Notes under the pieces: generated by a model | What the model was told of the DNA's origin: nothing | Databases searched by the model: none | The model's input: only the letters and a program-made list of their open reading frames with translations | Shown here: positions 36,265 through 47,710 of the stretch, one piece after another | Position numbering within the stretch: position 1 is the stretch's first letter | How the letters are laid out: the number at the start of each line of letters is the position of its first letter | From: Eutypa lata | Taxonomy: Eukaryota > Ascomycota > Sordariomycetes > Xylariales > Diatrypaceae | DNA length: 64,000 bases | NCBI GenBank assembly: GCA_022661535.1 | Contig: JAKULF010000007.1 | Location: 930,001-994,000 of the forward strand | Direction of reading: 5' to 3' | Program-made: the position numbers and the translations under genes

Positions 36265-37332
36265 CTACCATGGTAGCTCCTTATCATCTATCGCATTCAA
36301 GAACTTCCCAGATAGGGTCTCGCGGGTCGCTTTGTCAATCTAGATAAAAAATTAGATATTGCCATGTTATAATGCTCAAGTGTGCATGTATTCACCAGAC
36401 TCATGATCCTCTCTGCACTGTACTCCTTCGTGTAAGGTGCCTTCTCCAACCCTAGGTACTTGGCAGTCTTGTTTCCCATGTCCGTTGCAACGAGCCTGTC
36501 ATATAGTCAGTATTACAAGTGGAAGTAGGAAAAAGGAGATATTCCGCTAGAGAACTCACCCTGGGTTGACAGCAATAGCCGTAAGCCATTTGTTACCACA
36601 ATGCGCCCCCCTATACACTATCAGTCAGCTAATGTTCATGTGTAGCATACTACCCAGCGTATATATCATCGGATGGGATTCTCCATAGAGCTTAGATCTT
36701 GGGTTTCACCACCCGAACCTGGCCACATTGGTCCGAATCTGATAAGAATGACTTACAAAGTGATCCAGTTCAACGACGACTTCGAGATACTATACGCTGG
36801 CGCGACATAAGCACCATAGATTTCCATGGCACCGATAGAGCCAGCGGCGCTGCTGACAGTCACAAACTTGGCATTGCTGGACTTTTGGAGCAGCGGGTGG
36901 CAGGCCTGGTATAGAGCGAGAGGGCCGAGGGCGTTGACATTGAACGCGCTGGCTACCTCTCCGAGGTCGACCGTCTCCAGGGGCACGACCGGCGGGCTTA
37001 CTCCCGCGTTAGCTATGAGGATATCAACGTAGCTGATGCCCTCGGCACTGATTTCTTCCATGGCTTTCTTTGCGTCCGCCGGCGAGGAACTCTCAACCTT
37101 AACAAGAAGTAGCTTCGATTCGGGCCCCTTAGGGGACGCCTTCAGGTCGGCAACCCCCGGTGAACTTTCGTCGCGGACAGTGCCTATAACCGTGCAATTT
37201 GGCCGTGCAAGATACGCTTGAGCCAGGGCATGTCCAATACCTAAGAGATAGGTTAGCTTCAAAGTTTCTGGGCACAGGAATTAACGCACCTCTCCCAGCG
37301 CCGCTAATGACAACCACAAGCTGGTTGGACAT
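36265..37332 (-). CDS. Short-chain dehydrogenase/reductase, ketoreductase type, intact
   Basis: Five exons on the minus strand: 37332-37290, 37240-36757, 36610-36560, 36495-36396 and 36339-36265. Together they give 250 residues, with phase preserved at every junction. The cofactor loop SGAGRGIG spans the first intron. NAG occurs in ILIANAGVSPP. The catalytic Ser, Tyr and Lys are in VTVSSAAGS and APAYSISK. The C-terminal part (LTAIAVNPG, then LVATDMGNKTA) is typical of the SDR family close to the norsolorinic-acid ketoreductase Nor-1. It probably reduces a ketone with NADPH. All five exons are clean, unlike every other gene of the surrounding locus. An alternative start ten codons upstream (37362) is possible, but the MSNQLVVVISGAG start fits the family better. 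The substrate is unknown. Confidence 0.85.
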
Positions 37333-38692
37333 ATTAGGGGCTTGTTTGCGATGACTAGGCAAACGTCGGCTTAATTGCTAAGAAGATGTGTCAATGTAGA
37401 ATACCCGTAGACTCTTCTTAGGCGGTGACTAGTTTAAAGCGGTTCATGAGGTTTCGAGACAAATGGCGTCGGGTTCATTAGAGCAAGATTTAAACCATCA
37501 TGAAATTACGCGTATGCTGATGCATGCATGTCTATGTCATCAATTTGATTGCCTAGAAGATGTAGGTAAGCCCAGCGTACCACTAAAAAAGCCCCTCCAT
37601 GCAGTGTCTCCCTCTGGAAGTATGCACTATTGTAAGTACCGTGCCTAAGAACTTACAGGTGATCTATCATTGCATGTGTTTGCCCTGACTGCCTAGCTCT
37701 AATAGTTACACCGCTGATAAGACCAGTCAACCCTACAGGGCTCCCATCTTACATTTATCAGGCATTACGCAACATGATCAGTAGTACACTGCAGTAGTAC
37801 TATACGTGCCATACTACCATAATAGGGTCATATCATCCATTGGTCGATGGAAGCGCATTGGATTCATACACTAAGCATATAGCTACGGTCGCATTGCAGG
37901 AAGCCTGTCACGTGGCACTGACTGCGAGTCTCACTCCTAATCGAGATATAGCTGATTGTGTGCTGAATGCCTAGGTAGGCATCAGAGATTTAGCACCTTC
38001 GGTTAGCTACCTAGAGGTCCTACCAACAAGGAGCTATCCTATTAAGGCTATATACACTATATATAACACGATAGGCTATGCTACCTCGGAATAAACCCTT
38101 GCCATGCAGCTACCACAAAGTTACCTCCTGTTATACATTCCGTTCCCATCAATTTATCGCCGTTCATGACCCGGGTAAACCTTATAAAATTCAATATATA
38201 TTTGATAATATGATAGATAATTACATGTTTGTAGTAAGCACTGCACCTCATGTAAGGTACTTTATAGCCACTCAGATTATGAGGTAGCTTCGATAGGATG
38301 ACCTGGATGGCTCCCAAGAAGGGCCTCTAACCCCGCCCGGCGCAACTCCCCATTTGATCATCCCACCTGTTACAGCACCCCCCTACGATTATCGGAATCG
38401 ACACCAACATCCTACGATGATCTAGAAAGACGCATACACAGCCGTATAGGTAGTACATAGTTTGGAATAGATTAGAAGACATCTTCTTATCTTTTTTCTT
38501 CTTCTGCATGTAAAAATACACACACATCTTAGTATAGCCCGTTGAAGATACAACTTGCCCTGAACTTCGGTAACATAATGTTACGTACGTTACGTGTTAC
38601 TATTAAGATCTTCATACCTGTTTATTAAACGAAAGATACAATGGGTTACAGATTCTTCCTTTTTGATAACATTAATATATGAATATCTCTCA
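37333..38692. other. Intergenic region inside the decayed metabolite locus
   Basis: The promoter side of the SDR and the upstream flank of the P450 remnant. It is AT-rich with short palindromic stretches such as CCTAGGTAGG near 37970. No conserved ORF or complete mobile element was recognised. Confidence 0.35.
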
Positions 38693-40232
38693 CCATTGCC
38701 TGTTTTCTAGTCCTTTCCATTATCCGAGTAGTCGGCCTAGTTGTCTACAGGCTGTACTTCAGTCCCCTGGCCAAGTTCCCCGGGCCTGTGCTCGCGGCTG
38801 CGACGCACTGGTACGAAGCTTACTATGACCTGGCCAGCCAGGGTGGTGGGCAATAGACGTTCCAGATCTGGCGGCTACACGAGGAGTACGGGCCCATCGT
38901 GCTCATCAACCCCGACGAGCTGCACATCAACGACCTGGAGTACTACGACGTCGTATTCTGCAACAGCCACCCGACTCGGCCCATCGACAAGGCCGAGAAG
39001 TTCCGGTATCGCTTTGGCATCCCGGCAGGCGACGGTGCAGTCCGGGTCGGCCGAGGCGCACCGGCGGCGTCGCGCCGCAACGACGACCTCCAGGCCGTCA
39101 TCGAGCGCATCTCGCTGCGGCTCTCCAGGGAGTATGCCGAGACGGGCCGCGTCGTCAAATTCACCGACATGTGGTCTGCCATGGCGTCCGGCATCATCAC
39201 GGAGATGGCCTTCGCCCGCCCGACCGATTACGTGAGCGCGCCGGATTTCCGATCGCCCTTCGCGCAGGCGACCGTAAAGATGGTTCGCTACGCGCATGTC
39301 ATGACCCATTTCAACTTTCTGGTCTCGGCCATGAACTGGCTCACGGATGCCGTGCTTGCCACCCTAATGCCGCCGTTCGTGCCGATCTTGTACCTTCGAA
39401 AGATAAATATATTAATCATCCGAATCCCTTAAAGCATACCCCCGTCCGTCCGCAATTCCTATCGTTGTCGTACCATAGTCGAATTTGCAATTGACAGACG
39501 TGGTGGCACCAAGGAAATGGGCAATCAAATCCAAGAGATCCTAAGCCGCACATGGACGCCAAAGAATCATCACACCCAACGATCTTCCACGACGCTCTCT
39601 CCGCTGATATCCACCCTGAGGATCTATCCCTCGCGAGACTGCAGTAAGAGGCGATTGGCGTGAATGGCGGAGCTGTCGAGACCACGTCCTGGGCCTGACG
39701 GTGGCTTTGTTCCACGCGCTGAGCAACCCCCCGATCATGTCACGCCTCACAGGAGAGCTCGAAAATGCTATACCGGACCCAGACAAGATCCTTCGTGGGG
39801 TGAGCTAGAGCAGCTGCTGTATCTGTCCGCGGTTATCATGGAAGGTATGTGTACACTAGTTGAAGAGATGGCCGTGTCCTGTTACTCGGCCATATATGGT
39901 GTTGGTATAAAATAGACATCTAACGTCAACTTGTAGCCTTAAGTCTAAGCTTCAGATCCGTTCAGAGACTCTCGCGAGCCAATCGCCTGGGTACTTTGGA
40001 GTACGGCAGCTGGACAATACCGCCCAACATGCCGGTGAGCATGGACGCCTACCATGTCCACATGAACGAGGCGATCTTCCCGAATCTGTTGGAGTTCCAG
40101 CCGGAAAGGTGGTTGGGTGATCCCAAAGGCCACGACGGCATCCGTCCTCCATCGTACTACATGGTGTTGTTCAGCCGCGGGGCGCGGAACTGCCTCGGGG
40201 TTAACCACCACATGGGATATAATAGTTTGTGA
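38693..40232 (+). pseudogene. Cytochrome P450 remnant
   Basis: A fungal cluster-type P450 can be followed in pieces on the plus strand. There is an N-terminal membrane anchor with [14 protein letters not shown] and a TAG at 38854-38856. GPIVLINPDELHIND follows, then a frameshifted stretch that reads AHRRRRAA only in another frame, and VKFTDMWSAMASGIITEMAFA. After a poorly matching gap come HPTIFHDALS, a TAA, and the I-helix region (GAVETTSWAL) with further frameshifts. The end has PPNMPVSMDAYHVH, FQPERWLG and the haem-binding motif FSRGARNCLG (about 40170-40200). The frame stops about 11 residues after the haem Cys motif, so the last roughly 60 residues are missing. No in-frame ATG precedes the anchor. 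It is nonfunctional. Its role in the former pathway, presumably hydroxylation of the polyketide, is inference. Confidence 0.85.
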
Positions 40233-41957
40233 TCAAACAATAATACCGGAACAGCAATCAAGGTATGATATATAAATTTACTAATCGGCATATAATTCTT
40301 CATCCTATAAAAGACTATCTTTTCGTCTCGAGGTCTACGCATTGCCATTTCCATAGAAGCATCACCAATATATTTATCAACTTTTAGATATACCCCTTCC
40401 TTCCCTTTTATACAACAAGTTTAAACTCCTACATCCCGATCGTTGAAAAATCCAAGTGATTGTAATTTTATCATCACTCATTATAGGAAGTAACACTAAA
40501 AGCCACAGTTATACCTCCTTGCAGACAATGTATGTGCATGCAAGGCTCCTTTACAACGTTGGAACACCTAATGCCTTATCCGTGAGGTAACTACAATTAC
40601 CACCACTTTTACCTCTCAATGTAGAGACTTTCCACACATTATACATACATGTGATATTTCTATTGGTCCTAGGTCGCCTCCATCCAGATTACGAAATACA
40701 AATATATTTTTCTTCATCTTGTTTGTGTGATAGAATTTGAGGTACTACATGCAATCACTCTCCTGCGATAGGCCATTTCAGCCCCTTTTAATCACCAGGT
40801 TTCATGTTTAACACTATATACATACCTGCATACAAATAAACAGCTGTAACCACAACTTCATTTCATACCGATCACAGACTTGGCTGGCGAAATATAGGCT
40901 AATACTAACAAGCTAAAACAATACTTGTTGGACAATTATCTACCATCTTCATCCTTGAATGTTCTCGCCCCTCAAGACTCTCTGGTTGCACCAAATGAGA
41001 TCGATATTCAAGCCGCGCCAAATGAAGTCATAGATGATACCTTAGCGCTACTCTGAATAGTCCTCGGCCCTAGGGACTATGCAATGGGGTATCATGTAAG
41101 ACTTGCTCCTATTAAATGTGATATTGAATCACATCTTGACACATATAGCATAATAAACTTCTTCCACTGCAGTTTTCGATCCATGGCGCTGGTGTCTGTT
41201 TCTTCCGCTGGATACTGCATAATTGGTCGGACAAGTATTCCATTCAAATTCTGCGGAACCTGATCCCCGCACCCATGACCGCCGCTAAGATCGTTGTGAA
41301 TTGTCACAGTACAAATAGCGTTATTGCCATTAAGTAAAGCAATAATGGCTCCGTTTCTACGATGCAACATGAATGTTAATGTATTTTCGCCGCCTAGGAG
41401 TATGCCACATTGAAAATAGCTTCGCTTAAAGGTAAGAGTATTTCCCCTTTCTTCTGGTTCCGCATGCATGCTTAGGTTGACCCGAATTCCAACTCCCCTG
41501 CCCCCCGCCTCCCCAAATCTTTGGACGGTTTTATGTTCCCTTCAATTGCTTTTAAGTGGCTGCTGATGTTACTATGCAGGACCTTGTACATTGCGATGAA
41601 AGCAATACAGGGTTCTTGGGAACGAGAATTGGGCGACTGATCTACTCTCTTCCAAATGGCTGATCCTAGATTTGAATTTCAGGGGCAAAGCAGCCAGCTG
41701 GGTCAATCTTGTGGATCTTAGTGCCGGAAGGGAAGGATGGCTAATGATCTAGTCTGAAGCTACGGCGTTAATAGAGCGTTTTGATTTCCTATACTAAATA
41801 CAATAACAGTGATTTCCCTCTTGCAGATGTCCTGCTACAATTACATTTCCGATGTAAACCTTGGCGACTAGAGTGAGGGGGTGAGCTGACTAGTTTCAAT
41901 CAGAGTGAGTGGCTTTTCTTGTTCCTTATACTGAGGTATTACGTGTAAGATCTCATC
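40233..41957. other. Intergenic region with one unassigned ORF
   Basis: This AT-rich stretch lies between the P450 remnant and the second HET gene. A 125-codon ORF on the minus strand (41469-41092) has no recognisable domain or clear coding signature, and I do not call it a gene. No repeat or RNA gene was seen. Confidence 0.35.
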
Positions 41958-44634
41958 CTAAGTAATGTCGATAGTCTTCTCCGTACACTGAGCGAGCCAT
42001 GAGTTGCAGAGTATCCTTCCTCGGCCAACTCTGCGGTACCTGGTAGTATCGTTGGCCAGTGGTTCGAGACCAATGAAGTCGATGCATGTCTCGAGTTCAT
42101 ATTTATAACCTTTAACAAGTCCACTAAATGGCCTTTGTTTTAAGGGACCTGCGTGTTGGCTTAGAAGAACTCCAGCACATATTACTGGAATACGCTCGTC
42201 GTTTGACCGTTCTTCATCTGGGATAAAGTACCCGATGATATGGCAACCATGAGATTCCATCAACAATTCCGTGTGCCGTGGCAAATATAGCTGGCGTGGA
42301 AGATGGATGGATTCTCCAGTCCTAGCGTCAATTTGAGGAGGTCCAATTCCATTTGAATGCACGCCGGAACCAAGAATCCAGATAAGCACGTCGTCGGAAG
42401 CACTGTCTAGGGGAAGATCATAGCCCTCAATCTTTATGTCAAGCAGCTTTCCATCTCTGAAAAGCTCCCCTACTGGAGCGATAAAGGACACTACTCCTCT
42501 AATACAAGTGCCTTTGCACAAACCACGTGGATTGTTAAAAGGGCAGTTTGATTTCATTTGAAAGCACAAATGCTTGATCAATGACTTTGTGATTTCTCCT
42601 AAAATAGGAGGGATGAAGTATGAAGGCTTTCCTGCTCGACAGATCCATGCCCAGGATGGCGCGTGGAAGTCAGGATAAAGTGGCATAGAAGATTGAGATG
42701 CATGCCAGAGAAGGCTCTGGCCTGTTTCATCGTCCAGAATTCCAGCGTGAAATCGTTGTCCATAATGGGCGCTGAACTTGTTGCAGACTCCCTTGATGGC
42801 TATGAGGTTATCCTTCCGGAATGTTAACTGGCAAGTCGAATTGTTGAAATACGGTGGCTGGTAAATCCAGGTGGCTGGAACGCCCCACACCTGTGGCTAT
42901 ATAATGCGTGAGATGCCCCTTACCTGCACATAGAGATAACTGTTGCAGTCAGAGCTGCTTACTAAGCTCCCGGAGCAGGATAATCCTATATCCGGTGCTC
43001 CTGTATTATATATAGATCTTTCTAGCTACCTATCCTAAGTTCTAGAGCATCCCAGACAATTATCACTATCCGCAATAACCCATACCTTGCTCCTAGATCA
43101 GCTAGTACGTGATAATAACCTATCTATCTAAGCAATAATAACATACAATATAACCTCATAACCTATGTCTATATTTAACACGAATAATCACTCGCTAGCT
43201 CGTGCCCGAATAGTCGGGCTGTCTCGGTTGCCGAGTCGCTCGAAGAAAACCATGCTCTCCTTGCTGGTGGTGTAGTGTTCGAACTCTGCTCGGAGCCACC
43301 TTCACAGAAACACTGCCAATGTATTTGGTCGCGGCAATAATAAATGATTCGCCTAGAAAGCATTCTCTCCTGGAATACCCATCCACGATTGTACCACTCA
43401 GTTTGTCGTATCTTATACCAAAGGCTGATGATCCGAGGTCGCAATATCACTGTGCTGTGACGCTTAATAACGTCGATGTTAGACTCTTTCTTGTCTTTTT
43501 TGAGCCATATGTATTTCCAGACGCAGGTTCGCCCATTCTCATTACGAACATTTTCTGATAGCTTGCGAAGAGGTATCCTCTCAAAGGGACAACAGACTTC
43601 CACGGCCAAGGCGTCATCCCGAGGAAAGAAAAGCCCGCGATCCATAGATTTTTCATCCAATGCATGGACCGCTGCAATGGTGCAGCTTGATGACTCAAAA
43701 ATGGCACCCATCTTCTCAGATTCACGAAACCAATCTTCTTCGTCGTCCTGAATTATGCACAAGGAGTCAATCCAAATGTATTGGAAACCAAGTTGACGGG
43801 TTAAATTGATTGCGTCTTTGAAGGTGGGCGATAATTCGTTTTCTGGAAACTGTTGCATGAAATGACCAATGTTTTCCTTCAAAGTTTTGACTTTCCTGCC
43901 TGTTCCCCAACAATGACTCAGTGTGAGGTATGCACCTCGTCTCCCACTCGTTTTAACCAAAAAGGGATGAATGTCGCCAGAGGGGGAGCCCACATCAACC
44001 AGCCGAGTCGGCAAAGGAACAGACTCGCAACCTAACGTTAGATTTGCCATAGGATACTCCTTCGAAGGATGACAAGCTTCGTGGGTTCTAACGCATTTGC
44101 TTAACCAACTGCGTAACATGTTATAAGTCTGAGAGTTGGGGCCGGCCATAGGGTGCCGTAGAGGAACCATCTTAGGTGAGTAGTAGTACGAGTCTGGTGA
44201 CGTTAGAGTGGCAATACAAAAGCTTTGAGAGGAACTTCACCTTCACAGGCGCTAACTTGAACAGTTGCTCCCCCATTGAAATTTCCATGCTCCAAAACTT
44301 TACCATACTCCGACCGTTCCCAAGACAGGGGTCTGCCTTGTTCTTCTAGGATATCAAAACATGGGAGATGTAGTAATCCAACAGACTCTCGATGGATCAC
44401 TGGTAGGGACAGAAGACGCTGAGATACCACATCGTAGTCCTTGTTGACATCATATGGATTCCAAGGGCTTGGTAGCTGTAGCTTCGAATGCATGCATACC
44501 ATCAACCTGCAGAGCTTACAATGCCTTCCAGATACAATCGCATCCGCGAGGGAAAGAGGGTATTGGAAGCCGTCGCGAAGCATTGCGTATGTCAGACCCA
44601 TAGCCTTGCAAGAAGGACATAGCTGAGACGTCAT
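41958..44634 (-). pseudogene. HET-domain gene split by a solo LTR
   Basis: Minus strand. Exon 1 is 44634-44218 and starts at MTSQLCPSCKAMGL with a CxxC and a later CKLCRL pair. A 47-nt intron (44217-44171) follows, then exon 2 from 44170. Exon 2 carries the HET motifs YLTLSHCWG, QYIWIDSLCIIQDD and GWVFQERMLSRRIIYY. The frame hits a TAA at 43177-43175, just inside an LTR (42842-43180). Beyond the LTR the same frame resumes at 42836 with TCQLTFRKDNLIAIKG, the expected continuation of the HET protein core, and ends at 41958. Removing the LTR and one 5-bp duplication keeps the frame exactly. The pre-insertion protein would be about 761 residues. With the LTR present the product ends after the HET motifs and lacks the C-terminal part, so loss or change of function is likely. 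Confidence 0.88.
42842..43180. mobile_element. Solo LTR (339 bp) with 5-bp target-site duplication
   Basis: On the plus strand the element begins TGTTGAAATACGG and ends ATATTTAACA, so it has the TG...CA termini and short TGTT/AACA inverted ends of LTR retrotransposons. It is flanked on both sides by the perfect direct repeat CGAAT (42837-42841 and 43181-43185). There is no internal retrotransposon sequence, so this is a solo LTR left by recombination between the LTRs of a full element. A TATA-like run (TATTATATATAG) lies in the middle. The 5-bp duplication and LTR size fit a Ty1/copia or Ty3/gypsy element; I cannot tell which. Confidence 0.9.
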
Positions 44635-46109
44635 ATTGAGCACTAGTAGTGCTAAACATTTATGTATTGGTATCCTGAAAATGAATTGCGACTGCACTCT
44701 CCGTTGAAGGGCGACTCCTAGTAGATTCTTGTGGATATAATAAATGGCCATGGAAATCTCTGGAACCGCATATTCCCGCATCTCTATTGGACAGGTACTT
44801 GCAATACCTGGTTGGAGCTCCTCCAAGAACGTGTCATGCCGTGATTGGCAATAGAGTTCATGGGTCGGTGTTGCAATCTGGTGCTGGGCTTATTGCCACA
44901 TATTAACACACAAATTGCGGATACGATGGAACACACCCTCTTATCTTAACTACCACTGTACCTAAATATATCGGAGTAGCGATTTCCCCGACCTAACACT
45001 GTATTTCTTCACATGGTAAGTTTCTTGGCCAAACTCAAAGAGACTTACGTTTATTATTGAATGACGAAAAACGTTTGCTATAAGATAATCAATCCAGCGC
45101 GTGTAGAAACCCCCAACCATCAGTCTACTGGGCTAATTATCAGAGATTATGATCTTCCAAACGTTCTCTTTTTTTCCCTGCTCCTAAATCTGCGTCTAGG
45201 CGCACTTATGCACCGCCAGGTCGCCTAATACCAGCACGAAAATGTGAACCAAATGAAACCTAGATAGAGGATTGTTGAGTTTCGGAAGAACCATAACTCT
45301 GGAAAAGACCGTAGTAAACTAAAGCACCAAATAGAGATGCTGATCAGGATATGAGGTTGAGATGAAAATAAAATTCCGCTTTCTTGTTACATGTCCTTGA
45401 TTATTCTGCGGTAGTCTACGCCGACCACATCCACAGCTGAGCCAAATACAACCAAAACCGTGTGTATGCAAGGAGTTCACAGTGAGCTATGGTAATTAGC
45501 TAAAGAGGTACGAGTTTAACCTCGCTTTTAGCCAATAGCTCTTATTTAATTTCGATTATATCTTTATGAAAATAAAAATATAGCAAGCATATAAAGAAAA
45601 AAGGTTCTCCTAATCCCAGTCTCTCTCTTGTGCACAGCTTCCACCTCCCCCTCCTACCTGCTGCCAATCTACTCCGACCAATCGAGACAATGCCGCAACG
45701 ATGGATGGCGCCATTGCAGAGGCATTGTGAGGTTGTTTATGTGCATGGATTGGTTAAGATTGGTTCCTTATACCTAGGTACACACAATTTCTTAGTTAGC
45801 TCAGACATCAGTCTACGCCCTGCTATCAACCCTCGTATCTGACTAATAATCCTTTATTCCTCACAGATATACTTCAGAGCCGCGTTGCGGTGACAATCTA
45901 GCACTTCTGCCATATTAATAGTAATTAGAGACTGCAACCAACTGCACAATACTGAGACCCCCATCAGTCTTCGGCAATCAGCCCCTGCTGTGGCCTGTTC
46001 AAAAGGTGGCCCTTTTCCTGACCCTGTAGGCCTGTTGGTTCATAACAAGTAGCTGTAATGAAAACGTTTACTGCGGCCGCCTCTCCTTCTTTCATTTCTC
46101 CCTTTCTTT
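44635..46109. other. Intergenic region
   Basis: Upstream region of the second HET gene. An open frame continues upstream of its chosen start to about 44826 and could be a longer N-terminus. The remainder has no recognisable gene. The last 60 bases are pyrimidine-rich and lead into the decayed ORF that follows. Confidence 0.35.
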
Positions 46110-46927
46110 CTTCAGCACAGGTTAGGCAATACGCTCTTTCTGACCTGCGATACCGATCATACCTACAAAATCGATTCCTCGCTCAACAACATGACCTTGC
46201 GCAAGGCTCTCGCCCAGGGAAAAGCCCTCATTCCCTTGCAAGGCCAAAAGTTCCACAAATTCGAAGAACACCAAGTGGCCAATAATTGGAACGAACAATA
46301 ATGTCACCTGGAAGCTGGAGCTGCAACCTGGTACGACTGTGAAAAGCGACTTATTCCATGGACCAAGGCGGGAGAGACGCAACTCACGACCGACTTCGCT
46401 CTGTGGTCGCTCTGTATGCTCGCGGTCTCAGGCCCTCGCAACCGTAGATTCATCCGGAAGGAAGATATGATCAGGATCAATCATTGGGATGTGTACTGGT
46501 ACGAAGACAACCGCGGCTGGGTGTGTCGCCACCATTACTCCCTCTTGGACGAGCCCACCGAGCCGCCTACTCCCCAACCTACCGATTCCACTACCCCGAC
46601 AACGCTGAGGGCATTGCTGCCGCCTTCGGTGCGGAAGTGGGCATTAACGCGGATCCTGCCTTCGACCTCAATGCGGAGGCCGTCCCCGAGCTCGACGCGG
46701 ATGCCGGCTTCGACTTCGTCGCGGATCCCATCCTGGCTGTCCTTCAGGAAGCCAACGACGACTGGGACGAATTGCCGGATTTCAATGAATGTCCTTCCTG
46801 GGCGAAATCAAATCTAGAAGATCCGCGGGATCATGGGCTCCCGTCGATGCTGTGCGCTAGGCTTGTTGACTTTGTGAATGGCATGGGCCTAGGCGCACGG
46901 GTCGGCAGAACCACTGGTTCCTGGTAG
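46110..46927 (+). pseudogene. Decayed ORF of unknown family
   Basis: A coding-like frame runs from about 46122 (LGNTLFLTCDTDHTYKIDSS) through HKFEEHQVANNWNEQ, is stopped by TAA at 46299-46301, and continues in the same frame with EAGAATWYDCEKRLIPW and INHWDVYWYEDNRGWVCRHH. Near 46590 the open frame changes by one base and continues as DNAEGIAAAFGAEVG to a stop at 46925-46927. The single stop could come from CAA by C-to-T change. It may start with the ATG at 46058 through an intron ending at 46120. I do not recognise the family. The codon pattern and the continued sense on both sides of the lesions argue that it was once a gene. Confidence 0.45.
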
Positions 46928-47289
46928 TCATGTAAGTGAAGGATTTCAGTGTCTATTTTATCCCCATGCTATGTGCAGCCGCTAGAAATTTCGCCCTCGA
47001 GTCCTTTATTATGATGCTTTGCTACTACGAGATCGAGTATATAGGCACCTATACGCCAAAAGTGTCGCTCTCGAATCAAAGCGTGCTTCAGCTCCCTAGA
47101 CTACGGCAGTGAAAACAAGGCGTACCTGATTACAGGCACCACCACAATCTTTTGAACACCGTACTCGAAAGTTGCTGAAAGACAGGATAATGAGCTTAAT
47201 TGACTAAGGTGACAGCTACTATAGAGGTGGGAGGAACGTCTGCTTATATACACAATCAGCCATGTTGGCTTGTACTGATACATCCACCA

Positions 47290-47637
47290 CTCATAGCTTT
47301 GACCCCTTAATTCAACAAAAGTTACTACTAGCTCCTGGAAAGAAACATGGAGCCTTCCTATGAATAGCTGGAGTCTTACTATTAAACGGGCCTCAATAAC
47401 CACCACCAGCAGCTGAAGCCCGAGCAGATCAAAATCACGGCGCTGGCAAAACAAGAGTAGGGGGCATGGAACGCACAGCGCGCAGCTAAGCAGTTGCTGG
47501 TCCTTGAGGACGACTGGAGCAGATCATTCAGGCTTTCCCTAGGGCCTATCAGATTCGAGGGCATGCCACATGCTCGGCAAGCCGAGCCTTACTTGAGCTA
47601 CCATTCAGAATCGCCATACCCAAGCTCGAGTTACTGA
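47290..47637 (+). pseudogene. Decayed ORF with RIP-like stop codons
   Basis: One frame contains five stops (TAA 47308, TAG 47329, TAG 47365, TAA 47383, TAG 47458). Between and after them it reads as plausible protein, such as NNHHQQLKPEQIKITALAKQ and AWNAQRAAKQLLVLEDDWSR, ending at TGA 47635-47637. All five stops are TAA or TAG, so each could derive from CAA or CAG by a CpA-to-TpA change, the signature of repeat-induced point mutation. No family was recognised. It may belong with the decayed ORF at 46110. Confidence 0.4.
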
Positions 47638-47710
47638 TGCGCTCTTGTCTATTTCAGCACATCTCTCTCGCTTGCAGATCATCAGTTTGAACCAGCCCAA
47701 TCGATTTGCT

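Noticed and set aside
41092..41469. 125-codon ORF on the minus strand
   Set aside because: No recognisable domain, no splice or promoter support, AT-rich surroundings. It could be chance, so it was not called a gene.
42837..43185. Reading the interval between the two HET halves as an intron
   Set aside because: No suitable donor lies at the end of the first half, while TG...CA ends, a perfect 5-bp duplication and exact frame recovery after removal fit an LTR insertion.
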